Shown piece after piece: positions 1 through 7,345 of a stretch of DNA of 64,000 bases. The position numbers and the translations under genes were made by a program. The first letter of the stretch is position 1. Every line of letters starts with the position of its first letter. A model generated the notes under the pieces. It saw only the letters and a list, made by a program, of their open reading frames with translations, had not been told where the DNA came from and did no database searches. Where the stretch lies: assembly GCF_014230465.1 (NCBI RefSeq), contig NZ_JAAXCY010000019.1, forward strand, positions 27,420-91,419. The letters are read 5' to 3'. This DNA comes from Pseudomonas cremoris (GTDB taxonomy: Bacteria > Pseudomonadota > Gammaproteobacteria > Pseudomonadales > Pseudomonadaceae).

Positions 1-57
1 CGCGAACCCGCCCCCACCCCTGCCTTGCAGGCTGAAACCACGGAGGGCACCCGATGA
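1..57 (+). CDS. C-terminal end of an upstream gene (partial)
   Basis: Frame 1 is open from the first base and ends in TGA at 55-57, giving a short polar tail that finishes ETTEGTR. This stop overlaps the ATG of the next gene in an ATGA arrangement. The same coupling is used at nearly every junction of the following operon, which is the main reason to call it coding. Nothing can be said about function because the body of the gene lies outside the window. It would be the preceding cistron of the metal-transport operon. Confidence 0.45.
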   Translation, partial: REPAPTPALQAETTEGTR

Positions 58-593
58 GCAAGGTCGCCGCTGCTGCACCGCCTACGCCACTGCGGGCCTT
101 TTGGCTCAAATGGCGGTTCCACATCAATATTCTGCTGCTGCTGATACCGCTGGGGTTCATGCCCAAGTACTTTGCCGACGCCGCACTGTTTCGCGGCGAT
201 ACCGGCATCGGAGAGCGGGTCGCCGGCCAAGTGCAGGTCGGCCCTTGGAGCCTGACCCTCGCCGAGTTTCGCAATGAAGGCCCAACACCCGACCCGGCCG
301 GCCCGATGAAATTTTTCAACGCCGCCCTGTGCGAGACCTGCGCCGACCAGGTCAAGGCCACTTACCTGCGTATCGGCAAGCCTCGCAGCCTGCGGGCCGC
401 CGGGGTGATCTTCTTCGGCACGCCTTACCGCATGGGGGCTGCCCTGCCGGTGCCGGAGCGCACGCCTGCCGACGCCGAACTGTGGGTCACCATGGAGGGC
501 TGGGACGGCACCATGCACCAGGGTTCCATCCCGCTGAGCCAGGCCTCGCCTGCCACTATTGCCTGGCTGAACAAGCAAGGAGTTAAACCATGA
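54..593 (+). CDS. Membrane-anchored protein with CxxC motif, first accessory gene of a metal ABC operon
   Basis: This 179-residue protein has one hydrophobic segment near the N terminus (about residues 23-40, ILLLLIPLGFMPKYFADAA), so it is probably anchored in the inner membrane with its bulk in the periplasm. A CETC motif near residue 93 could bind a metal or form a disulfide. I do not recognise a named domain. It overlaps the next gene by 4 bp and lies in the same tightly packed operon as two ABC substrate-binding proteins, an ATPase and a permease. A role in metal handling is inferred from that context only. Confidence 0.7.
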   Translation: MSKVAAAAPPTPLRAFWLKWRFHINILLLLIPLGFMPKYFADAALFRGDTGIGERVAGQVQVGPWSLTLAEFRNEGPTPDPAGPMKFFNAALCETCADQVKATYLRIGKPRSLRAAGVIFFGTPYRMGAALPVPERTPADAELWVTMEGWDGTMHQGSIPLSQASPATIAWLNKQGVKP

Positions 594-919
594 CTTTGAT
601 GCGCCTGACTCGCGCCTGCGGCGCCCTGTTGATGGGTGCCGGTTTCAGCACCATCGCCCTGGCCCACAACCCGATGTGTGAATGCAAGGAAATCGCCGGC
701 GAGCAAATCCAGTGCACCGGCGGTTTTTCCGACGGCAGCGGCGCCCCCGGCGTGACCCTGGATGTGATCGGCTACGACGAAACCATCTTGGTGCCCGGCA
801 AGCTTGGCCAGGATTCGACCCTGACCTTCAAGAAACCCGCCGCCGAGTTCTACGTGTTGTTCGATGCGGGCCCCGGCCACGTGGTGGAAATCGACCAAGC
901 GGACATCCAGCCGCAATGA
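590..919 (+). CDS. Small secreted protein with clustered cysteines, metal operon accessory
   Basis: This 109-residue protein has a Sec-type signal peptide (charged start, hydrophobic core, likely cleavage after IALA near residue 25). The mature protein begins HNPMCECKEI and has a third cysteine about ten residues later, so a His/Cys metal site or disulfide is possible. The rest looks like a small beta-rich periplasmic domain. The start and stop codons overlap those of the neighbours by 4 bp (ATGA), so it is translationally coupled inside the metal ABC operon. The function is not known to me; a periplasmic metal-binding or chaperone role is inference. Confidence 0.7.
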   Translation: MTLMRLTRACGALLMGAGFSTIALAHNPMCECKEIAGEQIQCTGGFSDGSGAPGVTLDVIGYDETILVPGKLGQDSTLTFKKPAAEFYVLFDAGPGHVVEIDQADIQPQ

Positions 920-1476
920 GTACCACACAGGTTGTACGCCCCGCAGGTGCCGGTCACGAAACCCTCTACGTCCTGCTGCTGTGCCTGATCATCCTCGCGG
1001 TGGCAGGCTCAGTGATTGCGCTGCACGGTGAATCCCAGGAAGTCGTTGCCGTGCCCAGCCATCAGTTGGACGCCCGCCGCGACCTCAGCGCCGCCGAGCA
1101 AGGTATCTACGCGGACCTGCGGGTGACCCTCGATGAGATCCAGTTGTTGCAACAGGAACAAAGCACTCTGCCAACCCCCGAGCAACTGGCCGAAGAAGGC
1201 TTTGCGCCGTTCGCCCAGGACGCCAGCTCGGTCAGCCGTGGCAATCACCGCTGGCAGATCCTGGAACCTTCGGCCTATCTGGGCTTGAGCCAGGCCCCCA
1301 GTACCAGCGGTTCGCTGTTGATGCGGGTGCACGGTGCCGAACCCGACATCTGGCTCAACCGCAGCGCCAACCTGGCCGCCCCTTCCGACCTCTCCGACCA
1401 GGCGCTCATCGCAGCCGGCTGGCAACAGGTGGTCACGCAATTCGATGCCGGCGTGACCCGCCAGCACCGTCACTGA
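916..1476 (+). CDS. DUF6162-like single-pass membrane protein
   Basis: The 186-residue product starts at the ATG overlapping the previous stop (ATGA); a longer in-frame reading upstream only shadows the previous gene. One transmembrane helix lies at about residues 15-35 (LYVLLLCLIILAVAGSVIAL), followed by a periplasmic domain of about 150 residues with a charged helical stretch near residues 60-85. It resembles the DUF6162 family, which I recall sitting beside zinc-type ABC transporters in pseudomonads. Its biochemical role is unknown. It ends 19 bp before the substrate-binding protein gene. Confidence 0.7.
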   Translation: MSTTQVVRPAGAGHETLYVLLLCLIILAVAGSVIALHGESQEVVAVPSHQLDARRDLSAAEQGIYADLRVTLDEIQLLQQEQSTLPTPEQLAEEGFAPFAQDASSVSRGNHRWQILEPSAYLGLSQAPSTSGSLLMRVHGAEPDIWLNRSANLAAPSDLSDQALIAAGWQQVVTQFDAGVTRQHRH

Positions 1477-1495
1477 ACGAGAAGACCGATTGCCC

Positions 1496-2416
1496 ATGTC
1501 TATTTCATCGCCCCTGTCGCGCCTGTTAGTGGTTGGCCTGTTCAGCCTGATGCTCAGCCCCTTTGCACATGCCGAGGCAGCCAAACGCCTGCGTATCGGC
1601 ATCACCCTGCACCCTTACTACAGCTACGTGACGAATATCGTCGGTGACAAAGCCGAAGTCGTGCCGCTGATTCCCGCCGGTTTCAACCCCCACGCCTACG
1701 AGCCGCGCGCCGATGACATCAAGCGCATCGGCGGCCTGGACGTGATCGTACTCAACGGCGTCGGCCATGATGACTTTGCCGACCGCATGATCGCCACCAG
1801 CGAGCGCCCGGATATCCCGGTGATCGAAGCCAACGAAAATGTGCCACTGCTGGCCGCCACCGGTAACGCTGCGCGCGGTGCGGGCAAAGTGGTCAACCCG
1901 CACACCTTCCTGTCGATCAGCGCGTCGATTGCCCAGGTCAACAACATCGCCCGCGAACTGGGCAAGCTCGACCCGGACAATGCCAAGACTTACACCCAGA
2001 ACGCTCGCGCCTACGGCAAGCGCCTGCGCCAGATGCGCGCCGACGCCCTGGCCAAGCTGACCAGCGCACCTAACCCGGATCTGCGCGTGGCCACCGTGCA
2101 CGCGGCCTACGACTACCTGCTGCGCGAATTCGGCCTGGAAGTCACGGCCGTGGTCGAACCGGCCCACGGTATCGAGCCCAGCCCGAGCCAGTTGAAAAAG
2201 ACCATCGACGAACTGCGCGCCCTGGACGTGAAGGTGATCTTCTCGGAGATGGATTTCCCGTCCACCTACGTCGAGACCATCCAGCGTGAATCCGGGGTCA
2301 AGTTGTACCCGCTGTCGCATATTTCCTACGGCGAATACAGCCCCGAGAAGTACGAAGTGGAAATGACCGGCAACCTCAACACCGTGGTCCGTGCGATTCA
2401 GGAGTCGGGGGCATGA
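1496..2416 (+). CDS. Metal (Zn/Mn-type) ABC transporter substrate-binding protein, ZnuA-like
   Basis: This 306-residue periplasmic protein of the ZnuA/PsaA family captures a divalent metal and delivers it to the permease at 3156-4055. The signal peptide is MSISSPLSRL...SPFAHA. Candidate ligands sit in the family positions: His in GFNPHAYEP, His in VVNPHTFLS, His in ATVHAAYDYL, and an acidic residue in FSEMDFPS. The histidine-rich loop seen in many zinc-specific ZnuA proteins is absent. ATG 1496 is preferred to the TTG at 1490 because a purine-rich GAGAAG precedes it. The metal is probably zinc or manganese; the sequence alone does not decide. Confidence 0.85.
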   Translation: MSISSPLSRLLVVGLFSLMLSPFAHAEAAKRLRIGITLHPYYSYVTNIVGDKAEVVPLIPAGFNPHAYEPRADDIKRIGGLDVIVLNGVGHDDFADRMIATSERPDIPVIEANENVPLLAATGNAARGAGKVVNPHTFLSISASIAQVNNIARELGKLDPDNAKTYTQNARAYGKRLRQMRADALAKLTSAPNPDLRVATVHAAYDYLLREFGLEVTAVVEPAHGIEPSPSQLKKTIDELRALDVKVIFSEMDFPSTYVETIQRESGVKLYPLSHISYGEYSPEKYEVEMTGNLNTVVRAIQESGA

Positions 2417-3159
2417 CGGCTGCAGAACAACTGAAAGTGGCCAGCATTGGCCCGACGATCGAGTTCGACAAGGTGTCCCTGACCCTGGGCCGCACAGCGA
2501 TCCTTGAGGCTGTGAGTTTCCAGGTCGAGCCGGGCAGCATCCATGCGCTCGTCGGCCCCAACGGCGGCGGCAAAAGTTCGCTGATCAAGACCCTGCTGGG
2601 ACAAACACCGCACCAGGGGCAACTGCGCCTGCAGTGGCCGAGCACCGTAGGCACCATCGGCTATGTGCCCCAGGCCTTGGAGTTTGACCGGGGCTTGCCA
2701 ATGACCGTGGATGATTTCATGGCTGCGATGTGCCAGCGGCGTCCGGCGTTTCTCGGTTTGTCCAAACACTACGCCGGCGCCATGGGTGACGCGCTTGAGC
2801 GGGTGGGCATGCAGGACAAACGCAAGCGGCGCATGGGCGCACTATCGGGTGGTGAACGCCAGCGCGTGCTGCTGGCCCAGGGCCTGATCCCGGCACCGCA
2901 ACTGCTGGTCCTGGATGAGCCGATGTCGGCCCTCGATGAAGCCGGCATCCAGGTGTTCGAACGCCTGCTCAATGACTGGCGCCTGGCGGGAATTACCGTG
3001 CTGTGGATCGAACACGACCTGGAAGCCGTGGGTCGCCTGGCCGACCGCGTCACTGGCCTTAACCGTCGCGTGCTGTTCGACGCCACGCCAAAGGAGGCGC
3101 TGACCCCGGACCGCCTGCTGACCCTGTTCTCCACCCACCCTCGGAGCGCGGCGCAATGA
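2413..3159 (+). CDS. Metal ABC transporter ATP-binding protein, ZnuC-like
   Basis: This 248-residue ATPase should power the importer encoded by the neighbouring genes. The ABC motifs are intact: Walker A GPNGGGKSS, signature LSGGERQR, Walker B LLVLDEPMSALD and the switch histidine in WIEHD. It belongs to the zinc/manganese ATPase family (COG1121 type). The ATG overlaps the stop of the substrate-binding gene, and its own stop overlaps the permease start, each by 4 bp, so the three are translationally coupled. Confidence 0.9.
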   Translation: MTAAEQLKVASIGPTIEFDKVSLTLGRTAILEAVSFQVEPGSIHALVGPNGGGKSSLIKTLLGQTPHQGQLRLQWPSTVGTIGYVPQALEFDRGLPMTVDDFMAAMCQRRPAFLGLSKHYAGAMGDALERVGMQDKRKRRMGALSGGERQRVLLAQGLIPAPQLLVLDEPMSALDEAGIQVFERLLNDWRLAGITVLWIEHDLEAVGRLADRVTGLNRRVLFDATPKEALTPDRLLTLFSTHPRSAAQ

Positions 3160-4055
3160 GTTATGAAACTTTTCGCTTGATGGTCCAGGGCTGGGCCTCT
3201 TCCGGTTATCTGCCGGAAGCGCTTGCCTATGGCTTTGTGGTCAACGCCCTGCTCGCCGGCCTGCTGATCGGCCCGGTACTGGGCGGCCTGGGCACGTTGG
3301 TGGTGGTCAAGCGCTTTGCGTTTTTCTCCGAAGCGGTCGGCCATGCCGCACTGACCGGTGTGGCCGTGGGCATTCTGCTAGGCGAACCCTACACCGGGCC
3401 GTACGGCGCGCTGTTCGGCTATTGCCTGCTGTTCGGCATCCTGCTCAATTACTTGCGCAACCGCACGGGCCTGGCACCGGATACCTTGATCGGTGTGTTC
3501 CTCTCGGTGTCCCTGGCACTGGGGGCGAGCCTGCTGCTGATCCTGGCGGGCAAGATCAACGTGCATATCCTGGAAAACGTGTTGTTCGGCTCGGTGTTGA
3601 CAGTCAACGGCAATGACCTGCTGGTGCTGGCGATTGTCGGCGCGCTGGTCATGGCCCTGGCCTTGCCGCTGTACAACCGCATCATGCTCGCCAGCTTCAA
3701 CCCGCAGTTGGCGGCGGTGCGCGGCGTGGCGGTGAAGACCCTGGATTACCTGTTCGTGATCCTGGTGACGCTGATCACCGTCGCAGCGGTCAAGGTGATC
3801 GGCGCGATCCTGGTGGGCGCATTGCTGGTGATCCCAGCGGCGGCGGCACGCCTGTTGAGCCAGTCGCTCAAAGGGTTTTTCTGGGTGTCGGTGGCGATTG
3901 CCACCGTCAGCACCTTGTGCGGGATCCTGTTGCCAATCATCTTCGACCTGCCTATCCCATCCGGTGCCGCGATCATCCTGATGGCCGGTATCGCCTTCGC
4001 CCTCGCCGCCATTGCACGCGGCATCGTACCCAGTCTCAAAGGGAATCTTGGATAA
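3156..4055 (+). CDS. Metal ABC transporter permease, ZnuB-like
   Basis: This 299-residue integral membrane protein of the ABC-3 family has about eight or nine hydrophobic segments and the family feature GHAALTGVAVG near residue 65. It would form the homodimeric channel for the metal captured by one or both of the operon's substrate-binding proteins. It overlaps the ATPase gene by 4 bp upstream and the second binding-protein gene by 1 bp (TAATG) downstream, showing the ABC unit is expressed as one block. Confidence 0.9.
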   Translation: MSYETFRLMVQGWASSGYLPEALAYGFVVNALLAGLLIGPVLGGLGTLVVVKRFAFFSEAVGHAALTGVAVGILLGEPYTGPYGALFGYCLLFGILLNYLRNRTGLAPDTLIGVFLSVSLALGASLLLILAGKINVHILENVLFGSVLTVNGNDLLVLAIVGALVMALALPLYNRIMLASFNPQLAAVRGVAVKTLDYLFVILVTLITVAAVKVIGAILVGALLVIPAAAARLLSQSLKGFFWVSVAIATVSTLCGILLPIIFDLPIPSGAAIILMAGIAFALAAIARGIVPSLKGNLG

Positions 4056-5008
4056 TGCGCCCCGTCTTTCGCCCACTGGCCTTGGCCATCGCTTGTTTGA
4101 TCAGCACCTCGGCGCTGGCTGTGGATGGCTTCGAGCCCAAGGACTTCAAAGTCAACCAAGGCCTTGGCCATGCCGCCCTGACCAAAACCAAAAAACCGGT
4201 GAAAGTGTTGGCCTCGCTGCCGATCACGTATGGCCTGGCCGAAGTGCTGCTCAAAGGCAGCGATGTACAACTTGAACGCGCGGCACCGGCGAATCTGCCC
4301 GGCTCGCGGCAGGTTTCGTACTTCACTGGCCGTGGCGCACCGGCCCTCAGCAAGTTGGCCGTGGAGGCCGATGCCGCCATCGGCCTGCGCTCGCTGTGGG
4401 CGGATGACCCGCTGTACCCGGTGGCGCGACGCAGCAACATCCGCATCGTCGAAGTTGACGCGGCACGCCCGGTGGACGGGGGGTTGCCGGGCATCGCCGT
4501 GCAACCAGGCGTCACCGATGGCTTGAACAGCCAACCGTGGCAATCAAGCAACAACCTGGGGCGCATGGCCGATGTGCTGGCCGCCGACCTGAGCCGCCTG
4601 GCACCCGGCGCCAAGCCGAAGATCGACGCCAACCTCGCCGCGCTCAAACAGCGCCTGCTCAAGCTCACCGCCGACAGCGAGGCGCGGCTGGCCAAAGCGG
4701 ATAACCTCACGGTGGTCAGCCTGAGCGATCACTTCGCCTACCTGGTCAGCAGCTTGAACCTGGAAGTGGTCGGCACCGATGCACGGCCCGATGCTGATTG
4801 GACGGATGAGGATTTGCAAAAACTCAGCACGCAGTTGAAGGACAACGATGTGGCCGTAGTGCTGCATCACCGCCAGCCGAGTGAAGCCGTGAAAGCGGCG
4901 GTGACCGCAGGCGGTTCGCAGTTACTGGTGCTGAACGTCGACAGCGCAGACCCGGTAGCCGAGCTGGAAACCAATGTGGATCAGGTGATCAAGACCCTCA
5001 CCCCGTGA
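4055..5008 (+). CDS. Second ZnuA-family binding protein with altered metal site
   Basis: This 317-residue protein has a Sec signal peptide ending SALA and the overall fold pattern of metal-binding SBPs (VLASLPITYGLAEVLL, then a helical linker, then VVSLSDHFAYLVSSLNLEVVG). The usual first two histidines (NPHxYEP and PHxWLDP contexts) are not visible; those regions read GSRQVSYFTG and NSQPWQSSNN. The third histidine (SDHF) and a late HH pair remain. It may therefore bind a different ligand, for example a metal complex, or act as a helper. The start is the ATG overlapping the permease stop; an upstream in-frame extension lies inside the permease gene. Confidence 0.8.
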   Translation: MRPVFRPLALAIACLISTSALAVDGFEPKDFKVNQGLGHAALTKTKKPVKVLASLPITYGLAEVLLKGSDVQLERAAPANLPGSRQVSYFTGRGAPALSKLAVEADAAIGLRSLWADDPLYPVARRSNIRIVEVDAARPVDGGLPGIAVQPGVTDGLNSQPWQSSNNLGRMADVLAADLSRLAPGAKPKIDANLAALKQRLLKLTADSEARLAKADNLTVVSLSDHFAYLVSSLNLEVVGTDARPDADWTDEDLQKLSTQLKDNDVAVVLHHRQPSEAVKAAVTAGGSQLLVLNVDSADPVAELETNVDQVIKTLTP

Positions 5009-5012
5009 TACA

Positions 5013-5726
5013 TCACACCACGTCCACACCCACGTGGATCGCGTCATGCCGCCAGAATTCCAGGTCGCAGTCGATCAAGCGTTGATGCTGGTCATAGTTG
5101 ACCCGGGCAATGCGCAAGCCCGGGCTGCCCGACGACACGCGCAACGCGGCGGCGGCCTCTACCGGCAATGATGTCGGCACAATTTCAAAGCGCACACGCC
5201 CGTAGTGCAAGTCGTACTTGCGGGCATACAGCTCGGTCATCGACTGGTTCAGGTCGCAGTCCAGAATCCCCGGGAAATACTGCGGGTTCAGGTAATGCTC
5301 TACATACAGCACCAAGCGCCCATCAATGCGCCGGCCCCGGCAGATCTGGATCACGCTGGACAATGCCGGCAGTTGCAACCACGCACACACCGCTGCCGAC
5401 GCCGGTTGCAGCCGCGCCGAGATCACTTCGGTGGACGGCACTCGCCCCTGGTCACTGACCATCGCGTGAAAGTGGCTCCGCTGCATCAAGTTGTAAGCCA
5501 GCCGTGGCGGCGAGACAAACCAGCCGCGGCGCTCTTCTCGGTAAATCTGCCCTTGGGCTTCCAGTTGTAACAAGGCTTCCCGCACGGTAATTCGAGTGGT
5601 ACCAAACAACTCGCTGAGCTTGCGCTCGGCGGGCAGTTTGCTTGCAGGCGGCAACAGGCCGTGGTCGATCTGCTCTTGCAGCGCCAGGCCAATGGATGTC
5701 ACCGCCTTGATTGCCTCATCACGCAT
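5013..5726 (-). CDS. GntR-family (HutC/UTRA) transcriptional regulator
   Basis: This 237-residue regulator has an N-terminal winged-helix GntR domain (about residues 5-70, KLPAERKLSELFGTTRITVREAL) and a C-terminal UTRA ligand-binding domain (about 90-235). It is divergent from the ABC/hydrolase cluster that starts at 6078 and is its likely local regulator. Two CTAGACCA-bearing sites, resembling the dre operators of DasR-type regulators, lie just upstream of its own start and near the +1 of the divergent promoter. A Pho box on its own strand sits about 100 bp upstream. ATG 5726 is chosen over the TTG at 5729. Its 3' end is 4 bp from the convergent metal operon. Confidence 0.88.
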   Translation of the reverse strand: MRDEAIKAVTSIGLALQEQIDHGLLPPASKLPAERKLSELFGTTRITVREALLQLEAQGQIYREERRGWFVSPPRLAYNLMQRSHFHAMVSDQGRVPSTEVISARLQPASAAVCAWLQLPALSSVIQICRGRRIDGRLVLYVEHYLNPQYFPGILDCDLNQSMTELYARKYDLHYGRVRFEIVPTSLPVEAAAALRVSSGSPGLRIARVNYDQHQRLIDCDLEFWRHDAIHVGVDVV

Positions 5727-5739
5727 CAATGTTACCTAT

Positions 5740-5753
5740 CTGGACTAGACCAG
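5740..5753. promoter_or_regulatory. dre-like GntR operator, site 1
   Basis: The sequence CTGGACTAGACCAG is a near-perfect palindrome centred on CTAG. It closely matches the operator type bound by HutC-subfamily GntR regulators (DasR consensus ACTGGTCTAGACCACT). It lies 14-27 bp upstream of the GntR start codon, where binding would block transcription of the regulator gene, consistent with autoregulation. Binding is inferred, not shown. Confidence 0.65.
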
Positions 5754-5806
5754 CACTGTTCAGGTGCATAAACCGCTCCGTAAACGGGCTACTACTGCTG
5801 CTTGCC

Positions 5807-5840
5807 AGCCTAGGCATTGCAGATGACCGACAGATGACAG
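5807..5840 (-). promoter_or_regulatory. Pho box and -10 for the GntR gene
   Basis: On the minus strand, 5840-5823 reads CTGTCAT-CTGT-CGGTCAT. That is two Pho half-sites separated by 4 bp, one perfect and one with a single mismatch to CTGTCAT. Ten bp further on is TAGGCT (5812-5807), a plausible -10, which is the spacing expected when PhoB replaces the -35 contact. The GntR gene would then be induced by phosphate starvation. Confidence 0.6.
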
Positions 5841-5960
5841 TCCGTGTCGCCCGCCGCAAGCACACCCTGCAATACATCGGCCAAGTCCAACCATTACGGG
5901 CACTTGAGCATGGTCTACGCTCACTCTGCGACGTGCGACATCCGCGATTTAAAAACGACA

Positions 5961-5994
5961 TCGACATGAAACTGTCATCCATCGAGCCTAGATT
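5961..5994 (+). promoter_or_regulatory. Pho box and -10 for the ABC/hydrolase operon
   Basis: Positions 5961-5978 read TCGACAT-GAAA-CTGTCAT: the second half-site is perfect and the first matches at 4 of 7. TAGATT at 5989-5994 follows after exactly 10 bp and can serve as the -10. Transcription would start near 6001, about 75 bp before the substrate-binding protein gene. PhoB activation of the operon is the natural reading. Confidence 0.6.
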
Positions 5995-6006
5995 GGCTCA
6001 GGTATT

Positions 6007-6022
6007 GCTGACCTAGACCAAC
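6007..6022. promoter_or_regulatory. dre-like GntR operator, site 2
   Basis: GCTGACCTAGACCAAC shares CTAGACCA and flanking bases with site 1 at 5740-5753 and sits just downstream of the predicted transcription start of the operon. A repressor here would block elongation or initiation from the Pho promoter. A weaker relative, GCCTAGATTGG, overlaps the -10 at about 5986-5996. Confidence 0.55.
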
Positions 6023-6077
6023 ACCACCGCAATCGTTCATAAAAACGCAGCGTTGATAACGCCCAAAGGAGCTTCGG

Positions 6078-7154
6078 ATGAAACAGCTTTTCCTGGCATC
6101 ACTGTTAGGCTCGACCATTGCCATGTGCACCGCCGCCATGGCCGCTGATACCGATCTAAAAACCCTGGAAGCTGCCGCAAAGGCAGAAGGCGCAGTGAAC
6201 AGCGTCGGCATGCCCGATGACTGGGCCAACTGGAAAGGCACCTGGGAAGACCTGGCCAAGACCTATGGTCTCAAGCACATCGACACCGACATGAGCTCGG
6301 CTCAGGAAATCGCCAAGTTCAAAGCCGAAAAAGACAACGCCAGCGCCGATATCGGCGACGTCGGCGCGGCATTCGGTCCGATTGCGGTGAAGCAAGAAGT
6401 GACCCAGCCTTACAAACCGTCCACCTGGGCCCAGGTGCCGGATTGGGCAAAAGACAAAGACGGTCACTGGGCATTGGCCTACACCGGCACCATCGCGTTT
6501 ATCGTCAACAAGAAGCTGCTGCACGGCTCCGATGTGCCCACCAGTTGGGCTGACCTGCAAAAAGGCAAATACAAAGTCTCCATCGGTGACGTAAGCACCG
6601 CAGCCCAGGCAGCCAACGGTGTGCTGGCCGCAGCCATCGCCAACAAGGGCGATGAGAAAAACATTGCCCCGGGCCTGCAGTTCTTCACCAAAATCGCCCA
6701 GCAAGGCCGTCTGTCGCTGTCCAACCCGACCATCGCCACCATGGAAAAAGGCGAAGTCGAAGTGGGCGTGGTCTGGGACTTCAACGGCTTGAGCTACAAA
6801 GCCAAGATGGCCAACCCGGATGACTACGTGGTGCTGATCCCATCGGACGGCTCGGTGAAATCCGGCTACACCACCATTATCAACAAATACGCCAAGCACC
6901 CGAACGCCGCCAAGCTGACCCGCGAATACATCTTCAGCGATGCCGGCCAACTCAACCTGGCCAAGGGTAATGCGCGCCCCATCCGTGCTGAAACCGACCT
7001 GAAACTGCCGGCCGATATCGCCAAGAACCTGATCCCGGGCGAGCAGTACACCAAGGCCAACCCGCAGCCGATCAAGGATGCCGATGCCTGGGAAGCAACT
7101 TCCAAGAAGCTGCCGCAGTTGTGGAACGAGCAGGTCATTGTAGAAATGAAGTAA
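6078..7154 (+). CDS. ABC transporter periplasmic substrate-binding protein (polyamine/iron/phosphonate-type fold)
   Basis: This 358-residue extracellular solute-binding protein has a clear signal peptide (MKQLFLASLLG...TAAMA) and a strong AAAGGAG ribosome-binding site. It belongs to the broad type-2 family that carries ferric iron, thiamine, polyamines and 2-aminoethylphosphonate. Features such as DIGDVGAAFG, YTGTIAFIVNKK and VGVVWDFNG are typical of that fold. It heads a cluster with a hydrolase, two permeases, an ATPase and a HAD phosphatase, under a predicted Pho promoter. The ligand is therefore likely an organophosphate or phosphonate, but no residue I can see proves it. Confidence 0.85.
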   Translation: MKQLFLASLLGSTIAMCTAAMAADTDLKTLEAAAKAEGAVNSVGMPDDWANWKGTWEDLAKTYGLKHIDTDMSSAQEIAKFKAEKDNASADIGDVGAAFGPIAVKQEVTQPYKPSTWAQVPDWAKDKDGHWALAYTGTIAFIVNKKLLHGSDVPTSWADLQKGKYKVSIGDVSTAAQAANGVLAAAIANKGDEKNIAPGLQFFTKIAQQGRLSLSNPTIATMEKGEVEVGVVWDFNGLSYKAKMANPDDYVVLIPSDGSVKSGYTTIINKYAKHPNAAKLTREYIFSDAGQLNLAKGNARPIRAETDLKLPADIAKNLIPGEQYTKANPQPIKDADAWEATSKKLPQLWNEQVIVEMK

Positions 7155-7191
7155 GGCTGGAACCCACATTGGAGCTCCACTGGAGATCCAA

Positions 7192-7281
7192 TGTGGGAGC
7201 GGGCTTGCTCGCGAAAGCGGTGTACCAGGCAGTGCATCAGTTAGCTGGACCACCGCTTTCGCGAGCAAGCCCGCTCCCACA
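7192..7281. repeat. REP inverted pair between binding protein and hydrolase genes
   Basis: Two copies of the 'tgtgggagcgggcttgctcg' REP element face each other: tgtgggagcgggcttgctcgc at the left and its reverse complement at the right, with about 45 bp between the cores. The transcript would fold into a long hairpin. It separates the abundant binding-protein cistron from the downstream operon genes and could set their relative expression. Confidence 0.9.
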
Positions 7282-7345
7282 GTTTTGACCCCACTCATCC
7301 AATAAATTCGAGCCAAAACCAATCTGTTGCGGAGCTCCAGCCCCC

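Noticed and set aside
682..915. N-terminal extension of the DUF6162 gene
   Set aside because: It overlaps the preceding secreted-protein gene in another frame. ATG 916 with an ATGA junction fits the operon and leaves the membrane helix at the N terminus.
7192..7281. Inverted repeats as insertion-sequence ends
   Set aside because: No transposase or target duplication is present; the sequence is a REP pair seen many times in the window.
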